Shown: positions 1-4,646, counted from the stretch's first letter. The stretch is DNA of 6,698 nucleotides from an uncultured Saprospiraceae bacterium (GCA_937930625.1 CALHBW010000095.1:1-6698), one strand, 5' to 3'. Program-made: numbers and translations. The notes: generated from the sequence alone by a model not told the origin.

Positions 1-1
1 C

Positions 2-1030
2 GAAGGAAAGGATAAAGTGGTGATGGTAGATGCTGCGCTATTTGCAATTCGTGAATTGATGGAAGAGCATCAAGAATGCTTGCTTTATGGGCAGGATGTG
101 GGGCGCAGATTGGGCGGTGTTTTCCGCGAAGCAGCTACACTGGCAGAACGATTTGGGGATGAACGGGTGTTCAATACGCCGATTATGGAGGCGTTTATTA
201 TCGGGAGTACGGTGGGCATGTCGGCGGCAGGTTTGAAGCCGATTGTGGAGGTGCAATTTGCAGATTATATTTGGCCCGGTATGAATCAACTTTTTACCGA
301 AGTCAGTCGCTCGTGCTATCTGTCAAATGGTAAATTTCCGGTGAGTATGGTGCTGCGTGTGCCGATTGGTGCGTATGGTGGCGGTGGTCCGTATCACTCG
401 TCGAGCGTGGAGAGTGTGGTGTGCAATATTCGCGGTTTGAAGATTGCTTACCCTTCTAATGGTGCTGACCTGAAAGGCTTGATGAAATCGGCTTATTATG
501 ACCCAAATCCGGTCGTGATTTTTGAACATAAGGGCTTGTATTGGTCAAAAGTAAAAGGCACAGCAGCCGCAAGTACCATCGAACCGGATGAGGATTATGT
601 GATTCCTTTCGGCAAGGGTCGGATGGCACTCGAAGCTGATGAGGCACATATCCAAGCTGGCGAATCGCTTGTGGTCGTCAGCTATGGTATGGGCGTTCAT
701 TGGGCGTTAAATGCTGCAAAAGACTATAAGGGCAAAGTCTCCATTCTGGATTTACGGACTTTGAATCCGCTTGATACTGATTTGATTTACAGCGAAGTAC
801 GTAAACACAATCGTTGCCTCGTGGTGACGGAAGAACCTGTGAGCAATTCATTCGCACAGAGTATCGCGGCGCGTATTCAGGAAAATTGTTTTGAATATCT
901 CGACGCGCCTGTACGCACGATTGGCTCGGCAGATATGCCGGCGATTCCCTTGAGTTCTAATTTGGAATATGAAATGATTCCTTCGGCGGAGAAGGTGAGT
1001 GTGGCGATTGGTGGGGTGTTGGGGTATTGA
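2..1030 (+). CDS. 2-oxoacid dehydrogenase E1, beta-type C-terminal part (5' partial)
   Basis: This is the thiamine-diphosphate E1 subunit of a branched-chain 2-oxoacid or pyruvate dehydrogenase-type complex, which decarboxylates a 2-oxoacid and passes the acyl group to the lipoyl E2. Counting from the GTG at 17, the transketolase-like pyrimidine domain spans about residues 1-175. It includes TPIMEAF, whose Glu58 fits the conserved cofactor-activating Glu, the block AYGGGGPYHSSSVE (His127), and PSNGADLKGLMKSA followed by VIFEHKGLY. A transketolase C-terminal domain follows (about 215-330), with GESLVVVSYGMG, ILDLRTLNPLD and VTEEP. The frame stays open from 17 back to position 2 (codons E-G-K-D-K), and the GTG/GTG/ATG cluster has no ribosome site. 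I therefore infer the C-terminal half of an alpha/beta fusion E1, common in Bacteroidota, rather than a free beta subunit. The exact substrate cannot be read from this part. Confidence 0.9.
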   Translation, partial: EGKDKVVMVDAALFAIRELMEEHQECLLYGQDVGRRLGGVFREAATLAERFGDERVFNTPIMEAFIIGSTVGMSAAGLKPIVEVQFADYIWPGMNQLFTEVSRSCYLSNGKFPVSMVLRVPIGAYGGGGPYHSSSVESVVCNIRGLKIAYPSNGADLKGLMKSAYYDPNPVVIFEHKGLYWSKVKGTAAASTIEPDEDYVIPFGKGRMALEADEAHIQAGESLVVVSYGMGVHWALNAAKDYKGKVSILDLRTLNPLDTDLIYSEVRKHNRCLVVTEEPVSNSFAQSIAARIQENCFEYLDAPVRTIGSADMPAIPLSSNLEYEMIPSAEKVSVAIGGVLGY

Positions 1031-1081
1031 GAATTTGTTGTTTTTTTTGTATTTTGAAAAAAATCAACGTGAAATAGAACG

Positions 1082-1117
1082 CGGATTTAACGGATTGAAC
1101 GGATGACGCGGATTTTT
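1082..1117. repeat. Four-unit, 9-bp periodic CGGAT array
   Basis: The pentamer CGGAT begins at 1082, 1091, 1100 and 1109, exactly every 9 bp, with the linkers TTAA, TGAA and GACG between units, and then runs into an eight-T tract. It lies in the spacer after the E1 gene. Similar ACGCGGAT/AACGGATT arrays are, from memory, dispersed repeats in Bacteroidota and some other phyla; that link is recall, not a search result. The array is non-coding and its function is unknown. Confidence 0.7.
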
Positions 1118-1132
1118 TTTGTTTTTATTTCC

Positions 1133-1146
1133 GTTTAAATTTAAAC
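1133..1146. promoter_or_regulatory. 14-bp perfect palindrome, possible operator
   Basis: GTTTAAATTTAAAC is a perfect palindrome ending 31 bp before the ATG of the small antitoxin-like gene. Antitoxins often repress their own operons by binding a palindrome near the promoter, so an operator role is plausible. The composition is AT-rich, however, so chance is a serious alternative. Confidence 0.3.
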
Positions 1147-1177
1147 ATGCTCTTATCAAAAAATCAAAATCAGAGAT

Positions 1178-1390
1178 ATGACTGCATTAGAAATTAAAAA
1201 TGATGTGCTGCAAATGATTGTCAATACCAATGACAAAGCAGCACTTGAACAAATCAGAGATTTGTTGGAAGAATTATCGGATATTCGCCGTTATAATGCT
1301 GCTAAAGCTGCCAATGAACCTTCCTATCCAATTGATGAGGCATTCGAAATGATTGAAGCCGCTCGAAACAAAAATGGCATATCAAGTTAG
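1178..1390 (+). CDS. Small helical antitoxin-like protein (70 aa)
   Basis: This is a 70-residue, probably cytoplasmic protein with no signal peptide or membrane segment. Residues 1-36 read as helices (TALEIKNDVLQMIV, then AALEQIRDLLEELSD). A charged tail follows with PSYPIDEAFEMIEAARNKNG, the kind of partner-wrapping C-terminus seen in type II antitoxins. I do not recognise a named family. The antitoxin call rests on size, on the amphipathic helices, and on the next reading frame (ATG at 1374), which overlaps its last 17 bases and looks like the start of a RelE/ParE toxin; overlapping antitoxin-toxin gene pairs are typical. The start codon has no Shine-Dalgarno sequence, as usual in Bacteroidota. 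Because the toxin is truncated, this may be an orphan antitoxin, either decaying or kept to neutralise a related toxin elsewhere. A small hypothetical protein of other function remains possible. Confidence 0.6.
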   Translation: MTALEIKNDVLQMIVNTNDKAALEQIRDLLEELSDIRRYNAAKAANEPSYPIDEAFEMIEAARNKNGISS

Positions 1391-1445
1391 AGTCAACACA
1401 GTTATAAATGATATACAAGAAGGCAATATATTTGCCCCAGTTTAA
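1374..1445 (+). pseudogene. Truncated RelE/ParE-type toxin remnant (23 codons)
   Basis: This frame starts inside the upstream antitoxin-like gene and reads MAYQVRVNTVINDIQEGNIF, then APV and a TAA stop. The MAYQV-(R/I)-x-T-x-x-x-DIQE pattern resembles the first beta strand and start of the first helix of RelE/ParE-family toxins, which normally run to about 95-100 residues. Everything after roughly residue 16 is missing, including the core sheet and catalytic or gyrase-contact residues, so no active toxin is expected. The sequence breaks off between about 1420 and 1472, just before the SRP RNA promoter. The similarity is by eye over about 15 residues, so confidence is moderate; it could instead be a chance frame. 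Confidence 0.45.
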
Positions 1446-1472
1446 AATTCTCACAAATTTCTTCTCACAAAA

Positions 1473-1502
1473 TTTGAAATTCAATAAAAGTTCGTACATT
1501 TG
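1473..1502 (+). promoter_or_regulatory. Bacteroidota-type promoter of the SRP RNA
   Basis: TTTG (1473-1476) is followed after 18 bp by TACATTTG (1495-1502). This matches the primary sigma factor consensus of Bacteroidota, -33 TTTG and -7 TAnnTTTG, at every fixed position. It ends a few bases before the first paired base of the SRP RNA (1507), which is the expected distance to a transcription start. This is the clearest promoter in the window. Confidence 0.85.
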
Positions 1503-1506
1503 CAGC

Positions 1507-1605
1507 GCAGTGGACTTGTACGGTCAGCTCCCTCTGAATCCCCCAGGTGTGAAAGCAAGCAAGGGTAGGAGGTTGTAGCGGCAGGTATGGGTTCCTGCAT
1601 TTTTT
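1507..1605 (+). ncRNA. ffs: Signal recognition particle RNA, small bacterial (4.5S) type
   Basis: This is the RNA scaffold of the signal recognition particle; it binds Ffh and FtsY to target nascent inner-membrane and secreted proteins. The apical domain is recognisable. CCC (1541-1543) pairs with GGG (1563-1565). The symmetric loop is CAGG (1544-1547) opposite AGCA (1558-1561), the conserved Ffh M-domain site. A UGU/GCA stem is capped by GAAA (1551-1554), a GNRA tetraloop. Lower down, CUCC/GGAG-type pairing continues. The closing helix joins 1507-1521 to 1584-1598: GCAG pairs with CUGC, and CUUGUAC pairs with GUAUGGG using G-U pairs. A nine-T run follows. About 99 nt matches the usual small form. 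The perfect upstream promoter supports independent transcription. I did not fold it computationally; the exact 5' and 3' ends are inferred. Confidence 0.9.
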
Positions 1606-1608
1606 TTT
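1591..1608 (+). terminator. U-run terminator of the SRP RNA
   Basis: The closing helix of the SRP RNA ends in CTGC (1595-1598), followed by A and nine Ts (1600-1608). The RNA's own terminal stem therefore probably acts as the intrinsic terminator. It would separate the RNA from the transaldolase gene, whose start codon is 79 bases further on. Confidence 0.65.
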
Positions 1609-1687
1609 GAGTAAACCTAATCTCTCCTAATCCATCCGATTTTTAACCGCTAACGATAAGATAGTCTAATTTTTCACATACATTCAT

Positions 1688-2344
1688 ATGAAATTTTTTA
1701 TAGATACAGCCAACCTCGACGAAATCAAAGAAGCCAACGAACTCGGCATTCTTGACGGCGTAACGACCAATCCATCCTTGATGGCAAAAGACGGTGTAAC
1801 CGGAAAAAATAATATCCTCAAACGCTATGTAGATATTTGTGAAATCGTGGACGGTGATGTCAGCGCAGAGGTTATTTCTACTGATTTTAAAGGCATTGTG
1901 AAAGAAGGCGAAGCCCTCGCAGAATTGCACGACAACATCGTCGTGAAAGTACCCATGATAAAAGACGGTGTAAAGGCATTGCGCTATTTTTCCGAAAATG
2001 GCATTCGCACAAACTGTACACTAGTCTTCTCCGCAGGTCAGGCAATACTTGCAGCAAAAGCAGGCGCAACCTACCTTTCTCCATTCATCGGACGTATTGA
2101 CGACATTACTTGGGATGGTCCCGGATTGATAGCACAAATCGTTGAGATTTATGCCAACTATGGCTTCGAAACAGAGATTTTAGCGGCTTCCATTCGCAGT
2201 CCGCAGCACATTGTCACTTGTGCAGAATTGGGTGCTGATGTCGTTACCGCACCACTCAAAGCTATTCTCGGATTGCTCAATCATCCTTTAACAGATATTG
2301 GTCTCGAAAAATTCTTGGCAGATTATAAAAAAGGGAATAAATAA
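1688..2344 (+). CDS. tal: Transaldolase, short FSA/TalC/MipB family
   Basis: This is a cytoplasmic TIM-barrel class I aldolase of the non-oxidative pentose phosphate pathway, which moves a dihydroxyacetone unit between sedoheptulose-7-phosphate and glyceraldehyde-3-phosphate. At 218 residues it has the full length of the short family. Visible landmarks are FIDTAN (Asp6), GVTTNPSL (Asn28), the Schiff-base lysine in IVVKVP (Lys87), LSPFIGRIDD (Phe133, Arg136) and AASIRSP (Ser168, Arg170). In E. coli fructose-6-phosphate aldolase the matching positions carry Gln59 and Tyr131; here they are Glu61 and Phe133, as in true transaldolases, so I predict transaldolase activity despite the common fsa label. 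The ATG lies 79 bases after the SRP RNA terminator. TAATTTTT at 1667-1674 is a weak -7-like candidate for its own promoter. There is no Shine-Dalgarno sequence. The gene is intact. Confidence 0.93.
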   Translation: MKFFIDTANLDEIKEANELGILDGVTTNPSLMAKDGVTGKNNILKRYVDICEIVDGDVSAEVISTDFKGIVKEGEALAELHDNIVVKVPMIKDGVKALRYFSENGIRTNCTLVFSAGQAILAAKAGATYLSPFIGRIDDITWDGPGLIAQIVEIYANYGFETEILAASIRSPQHIVTCAELGADVVTAPLKAILGLLNHPLTDIGLEKFLADYKKGNK

Positions 2345-2351
2345 TTTTTTT

Positions 2352-2447
2352 AATGGTTAACGGTCAATGATTAATGGTTAATCACTAACGATAACAATAT
2401 TTTCGCGCAGCGAAAATCAAAATATTCATCATTCATCGTTAACCATT
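2352..2447. repeat. Long imperfect inverted repeat with an inner hairpin
   Basis: The outer arms, 2352-2371 (AATGGTTAACGGTCAATGAT) and 2428-2447, match over about 18 of 20 bases as inverted copies. At the centre ATTTTCGC (2399-2406) and GCGAAAAT (2410-2417) form a perfect 8-bp stem around GCA. A partial direct copy of the arm (TTAATGGTTAA) recurs at 2371-2381. It fills most of the gap between the transaldolase and SRPBCC genes. It may terminate the transaldolase transcript or be a dispersed repeat. There is no T-run after the inner stem, so an intrinsic terminator is uncertain. Confidence 0.6.
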
Positions 2448-2496
2448 ATCACCTCGGCTATTCACACTGAACACTACTGCTCAACACAGCACCGAA

Positions 2497-2943
2497 ATGA
2501 GCAAACATATCATCGAAAAAGAAATCATTGTCGAAGCTTCGCTTGAAGAAGTTTGGGACAGGTGGACAACGGAGCAAGGGATTCAGGCGTTTTTTGCCCA
2601 AGATTGTGCAGTAGAACTCCAACTTGGCGGCAAGTATGAAATGTACTTTCTCAAAGATGTCGAACCGGGGCAACGTGGCTCGGAAGGTTGCAAAGTATTG
2701 AGTTTCATCCCTTACGAGATGTTTTCTTTTTCATGGAATGCACCACCACAATTTCCCGACATTCGCAGTGGTGATATCTACACTTATGTCGTACTCAATT
2801 TTGAAAAAATTAAGCCACGCAAAACCAAAGTGCGTCTGCGTCATTTAGGTTGGCAAAAAGGCAAAACTTGGGATGAAGTTTTTGCCTATTTTGATAATGC
2901 TTGGGGTAAGGTATTGACTTGGTTGGCAGAAAGTTTCGAGTAA
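2497..2943 (+). CDS. SRPBCC (START-like/AHSA1) domain protein
   Basis: This is a 148-residue soluble protein that is a single SRPBCC fold, a helix-grip barrel that binds a hydrophobic ligand or, in AHSA1 relatives, a protein partner. It opens with the family's first strand and helix (EKEIIVEASLEEVWDRWTTE, then GIQAFFA, residues 7-34). GGKYEMYF (44-51) and GCKVLSFIPYEMFSFSW (64-80) are the central strands. The long C-terminal helix, about residues 120-148, contains WDEVFAYFDNAWGKVLTWL. Length and order match members annotated as activator of Hsp90 ATPase homologue 1-like. No ligand can be inferred, and the AHSA1 name does not imply a chaperone role. It appears monocistronic, between an inverted repeat upstream and a mobile element whose target duplication begins on the base right after its TAA. 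Confidence 0.85.
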   Translation: MSKHIIEKEIIVEASLEEVWDRWTTEQGIQAFFAQDCAVELQLGGKYEMYFLKDVEPGQRGSEGCKVLSFIPYEMFSFSWNAPPQFPDIRSGDIYTYVVLNFEKIKPRKTKVRLRHLGWQKGKTWDEVFAYFDNAWGKVLTWLAESFE

Positions 2944-3025
2944 AAAGTCGAGGCTCATGTAGGAAATCAGGTGGAATGCAGTGTAAATGTGTCCATACTA
3001 CTCATGAACCTAAAACCAGTACGTC

Positions 3026-3046
3026 ATTCTGAATTTATTTCAGAAT
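3026..3046. repeat. Hairpin block 1 of the inner MITE
   Basis: ATTCTGAA (3026-3033) and TTCAGAAT (3039-3046) form a perfect 8-bp stem around the 5-base loop TTTAT, preceded by CGTC and followed by CTCCC. It is an inverted partner of 3153-3173. The CGTCATnCTGAA...TTCAG motif resembles a palindromic sequence I recall as very frequent in Bacteroidota intergenic regions. Confidence 0.75.
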
Positions 3047-3152
3047 CTCCCAAGCCACAAGCACGATGTTGAATGTGAACTAAAAAAATATATTTCACTC
3101 AAAAAAACAAGTTATACGTTTTGTACAGCATGGGTTCTCCGTCGTTCGGGAG

Positions 3153-3173
3153 ATACTGAAATAAATTCAGTAT
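3153..3173. repeat. Hairpin block 2 of the inner MITE
   Basis: ATACTGAA (3153-3160) and TTCAGTAT (3166-3173) form a perfect 8-bp stem around the 5-base loop ATAAA, with GGGAG before and GACG after. Read on the minus strand it repeats block 1, except that the third stem pair has changed on both sides (T-A to A-T), so pairing is preserved. Confidence 0.75.
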
Positions 3174-3253
3174 GACGGTTGCTTTTTGATTTTTTACCTC
3201 ATGTATAGTAGTATGAAATGTGTCTTTAAATTTAAGGTAAAGTCTTGGTAGTC

Positions 3254-3287
3254 AATCCTATAAGGTTTTCGAAAACCTTATAGGATT
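3254..3287. repeat. 34-bp perfect palindrome
   Basis: AATCCTATAAGGTTTTC (3254-3270) is followed immediately by its exact reverse complement (3271-3287), giving 17-bp arms with no spacer. It lies inside the outer MITE, outside the inner one. In RNA it would form a long hairpin closed by a short TCGA-type loop. I recall CCTATAAGG...CCTTATAGG palindromes as dispersed in Bacteroidota genomes. It could be an original part of the MITE or a further, unflanked insertion. Confidence 0.8.
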
Positions 3288-3329
3288 CGGGCTTGCTTCA
3301 CATCCCACCTGATTTCCTACATGAGCCAA

Positions 3330-3411
3330 AGTCGATAGTCCATAGTCCATAGGCAGTCGCGAGTGGGTGTTTCACGTTCACCTATGGACTATCAACTGCT
3401 GACTATCGACT
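3330..3411. repeat. Inverted repeat between convergent genes, possible bidirectional terminator
   Basis: The left arm is AGTCGATAGTC (3330-3340) plus ATAGTCCATAGG (3342-3353). The right arm is CCTATGGACTAT (3381-3392) plus GACTATCGACT (3401-3411). The loop between them is about 27 bp. The right arm supplies the stop codon and the final Ser-Arg of the minus-strand hydrolase, and the left arm was the target of the outer MITE. A related string (GGGCTATCGACTATGGGCTA) occurs near 6429-6445. The position at two converging gene ends suggests transcription termination in both directions, which is inference. Confidence 0.65.
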
Positions 3412-4341
3412 CATAAAACCACATATAATTTCTACGATTTCCTTTGGTTTTTCTTCTTGAATAAAATGTTTGGCATCTTCAAAGATGTGAATATTTTCAT
3501 CTTTCACCTTGAAGGCTTTTTGTAGCATTGGCACTTGAATGTCCGCCAGTAAAAATTTATCCTTTGCTCCCCAGATAATTTGCGTGGGCACATCAATCGT
3601 TTCAAACATTTTATGATAATCTTTCATGCGTTCTTCCGTATCAGCGAAGCTGGTAAAAAATTGATAAATCGCTTTATTACATCCTTCCTGCATCGGTAGC
3701 CAATAACCGCGTTTGTCTTCTTTACTAAATTTATGTTTGTTCGTACCCGAACGTAAGGTATTATTAATCACTGCTTTACCAATCAACTTTTTATCATATA
3801 GCCCAATAATGAACTTGCCCAACCAACCTTTACGCTTAAATCTCACGGGCGGTTTGAAGCCTTCTTCATAAGCAATCGTATTCAAAATCACCAAGCGACT
3901 TACGCGTTCCGGTGCTTTCATCATCATTTCCCACGACCACAAACCACCTGCATCGTGCATGACGTGCGTCCATGAAGGGATGCCCAGATGATTCATCAAT
4001 GCAAGTATTCTATCTCCCTGTTTTTCAGGCTTGTACAAATTGTATTTTTGTGGTTTATCGCTTGCGCCATAGCCCAATAAATCCGGTGCGATGACCCGAT
4101 AACCACGCTCTGCCAAATCCGCAATCATATGTCGGTACAACCAAGATGAGGTCGGCAAACCATGAATGAGTAGAATCGGCTCTCCTTCACCTACGTCTAT
4201 GTAGGCAATGTCTCCGCCTTCTACGGCAAGTCGTTGTTGACAACCTCTATGTTCGTCAACCGTTGCATATTTATAAATTGTATTGGCATTCATAGAATAT
4301 GATATAAAAAGTATTGAAATAATACAGAGAAGATACTTCAT
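3403..4341 (-). CDS. Exported alpha/beta hydrolase, Asp-nucleophile type (epoxide hydrolase/dehalogenase-like)
   Basis: This 312-residue protein begins with a hydrophobic, signal-like segment (residues 1-18, KYLLCIISILFISYSM), so it is probably periplasmic or secreted. The hydrolase core follows. HGLPTSSWLYRHM (60-72) is the oxyanion region. VIAPDLLGYGASDKP is typical of the haloalkane dehalogenase/epoxide hydrolase branch. The nucleophile elbow is VMHDAGG, with Asp130 instead of the Ser of esterases. The acid is Asp261 in WGAKD and the base is His292 in AKHFIQEEKP. A helical cap lies at about 160-245. In haloalkane dehalogenases the residue after HG is Asn and the one after the nucleophile is Trp, and both hold the halide; here they are Leu62 and Ala131. 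I therefore prefer an epoxide hydrolase-like or unknown activity. Met17 is an alternative start that would remove the signal. The last three codons lie in a repeat arm. Confidence 0.85.
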   Translation of the reverse strand: MKYLLCIISILFISYSMNANTIYKYATVDEHRGCQQRLAVEGGDIAYIDVGEGEPILLIHGLPTSSWLYRHMIADLAERGYRVIAPDLLGYGASDKPQKYNLYKPEKQGDRILALMNHLGIPSWTHVMHDAGGLWSWEMMMKAPERVSRLVILNTIAYEEGFKPPVRFKRKGWLGKFIIGLYDKKLIGKAVINNTLRSGTNKHKFSKEDKRGYWLPMQEGCNKAIYQFFTSFADTEERMKDYHKMFETIDVPTQIIWGAKDKFLLADIQVPMLQKAFKVKDENIHIFEDAKHFIQEEKPKEIVEIICGFMSR

Positions 4342-4393
4342 TTAAATATAATTTTGATTGAATAAAAATACGCTTTTATGTGTCATGTAAAAT

Positions 4394-4407
4394 GTCCGTT
4401 ATCGGAC
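4394..4407. promoter_or_regulatory. GTCCG/CGGAC palindrome upstream of the hydrolase
   Basis: Two 5-bp GC-rich arms around TTAT stand 53 bp upstream of the hydrolase ATG in otherwise AT-rich DNA. The place and symmetry suit a repressor or activator site for a dimeric regulator. No regulator gene is present in the window, so the role is a guess. Confidence 0.3.
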
Positions 4408-4626
4408 GCTTTCATTGGAATAATTCTTGTTAAAAGTAAGCAATATTCTTTTAATTTGAAACGTTAAGAATTACTTAACACACATAATATTCTGTTTTTG
4501 TATTTTCTTCAAATTTGAACAGAAATTATTTTCAATTTAAAAATTTACACTTATTAAGTAACGAGTAAATAATTGATTGTCAAATAGTTATTACTTTCAA
4601 GTGATAATAAAACAATCAGACCATAA

Positions 4627-4646
4627 AATAACATTTATCATCCAAT
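4627..4646 (+). promoter_or_regulatory. Conserved 20-bp leader, copy A
   Basis: The 20 bases before the ATG of the first lipoprotein gene (AATAACATTT then ATCATCCAAT) are identical to those before the second (5613-5632), while sequence further upstream is unrelated. No Shine-Dalgarno sequence is present. Complete identity, next to coding sequence with many silent changes, suggests a leader needed for translation or start-site choice, or the tail end of the duplicated block. Confidence 0.5.

Larger units (their letters stand above)
2994..3215. mobile_element. 222-bp MITE (inner), inserted into the outer MITE
   Basis: The ends are CATACTACT (2994-3002) and AGTAGTATG (3207-3215), perfect inverted copies of 9 bp. 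A CATGA match continues a few bases inwards, offset by 3, and then come two large opposed hairpin blocks. AAATGTGTC lies immediately outside both ends, at 2985-2993 and 3216-3224, a 9-bp target-site duplication. It is non-coding. Since the duplicated 9 bp belongs to the outer element, this one arrived later. I cannot assign a transposase family; 9-bp duplications occur in the IS1 family and in the IS903 group of IS5, among others. Confidence 0.75.
2952..3327. mobile_element. 376-bp MITE (outer), possibly ISL3-like ends
   Basis: The terminal inverted repeats lie at 2952-2978 and 3301-3327. They begin GGCTCATGTAGGAAATCAGG, and 26 of 27 positions match. The 8-bp AAAGTCGA occurs at 2944-2951 and again at 3328-3335, each copy touching the element's end, as expected of a target-site duplication. 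There is no open reading frame for a transposase, so this is a non-autonomous miniature element. Removing the inner 222-bp element and one copy of its 9-bp duplication leaves about 145 bp. Ends starting GGCTC together with 8-bp duplications are known in the ISL3 family; IS1595-family elements also duplicate 8 bp. The parent transposase must be elsewhere in the genome, if still present. The boundaries are seen directly; the family is inference. Confidence 0.85.
4342..4646. other. AT-rich divergent intergenic region with short palindromes
   Basis: These 305 bp separate the divergent hydrolase and first lipoprotein genes and must hold both promoters. I find no TTTG/TAnnTTTG pair at the right spacing on the plus strand, so no promoter is called. 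Three small symmetric sites are visible: GTCCG-TTAT-CGGAC (4394-4407), 35 bp beyond a TTTAAATATA stretch at the hydrolase start; GTTAAG-AATTA-CTTAAC (4463-4479); and ACTTATTAAGT (4551-4561). The first has GC-rich arms in very AT-rich DNA and is the best operator candidate. No RNA gene or reading frame is supported. Confidence 0.5.

Noticed and set aside
38..647. Three antisense reading frames of 63-83 residues opposite the E1 gene
   Set aside because: The plus-strand frame carries clear E1 motifs over its whole length; the antisense products are low in complexity and match nothing I recognise.
1082..1117. CGGAT array considered as a CRISPR array
   Set aside because: Units are 5 bp with 4-bp linkers; CRISPR repeats and spacers are about 25-40 bp.
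1302..1499. Minus-strand frame of 65 residues across the antitoxin-like gene
   Set aside because: It runs through the toxin remnant and into the SRP RNA promoter, and its composition looks random.
1643..2084. Minus-strand frames of 95 and 65 residues opposite the transaldolase
   Set aside because: They are shadows of a complete, strongly conserved gene.
2458..2673. Minus-strand frame of 71 residues at the start of the SRPBCC gene
   Set aside because: The plus-strand frame shows the full SRPBCC order of elements; the antisense has no recognisable feature.
2952..3327. Outer element considered as a complete insertion sequence
   Set aside because: There is no open frame of useful length on either strand, and even without the inner insertion only about 145 bp remain.
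3403..4341. Annotation as haloalkane dehalogenase
   Set aside because: Both halide-stabilising positions are replaced (Leu62, Ala131), so only the wider Asp-nucleophile hydrolase class is supported.
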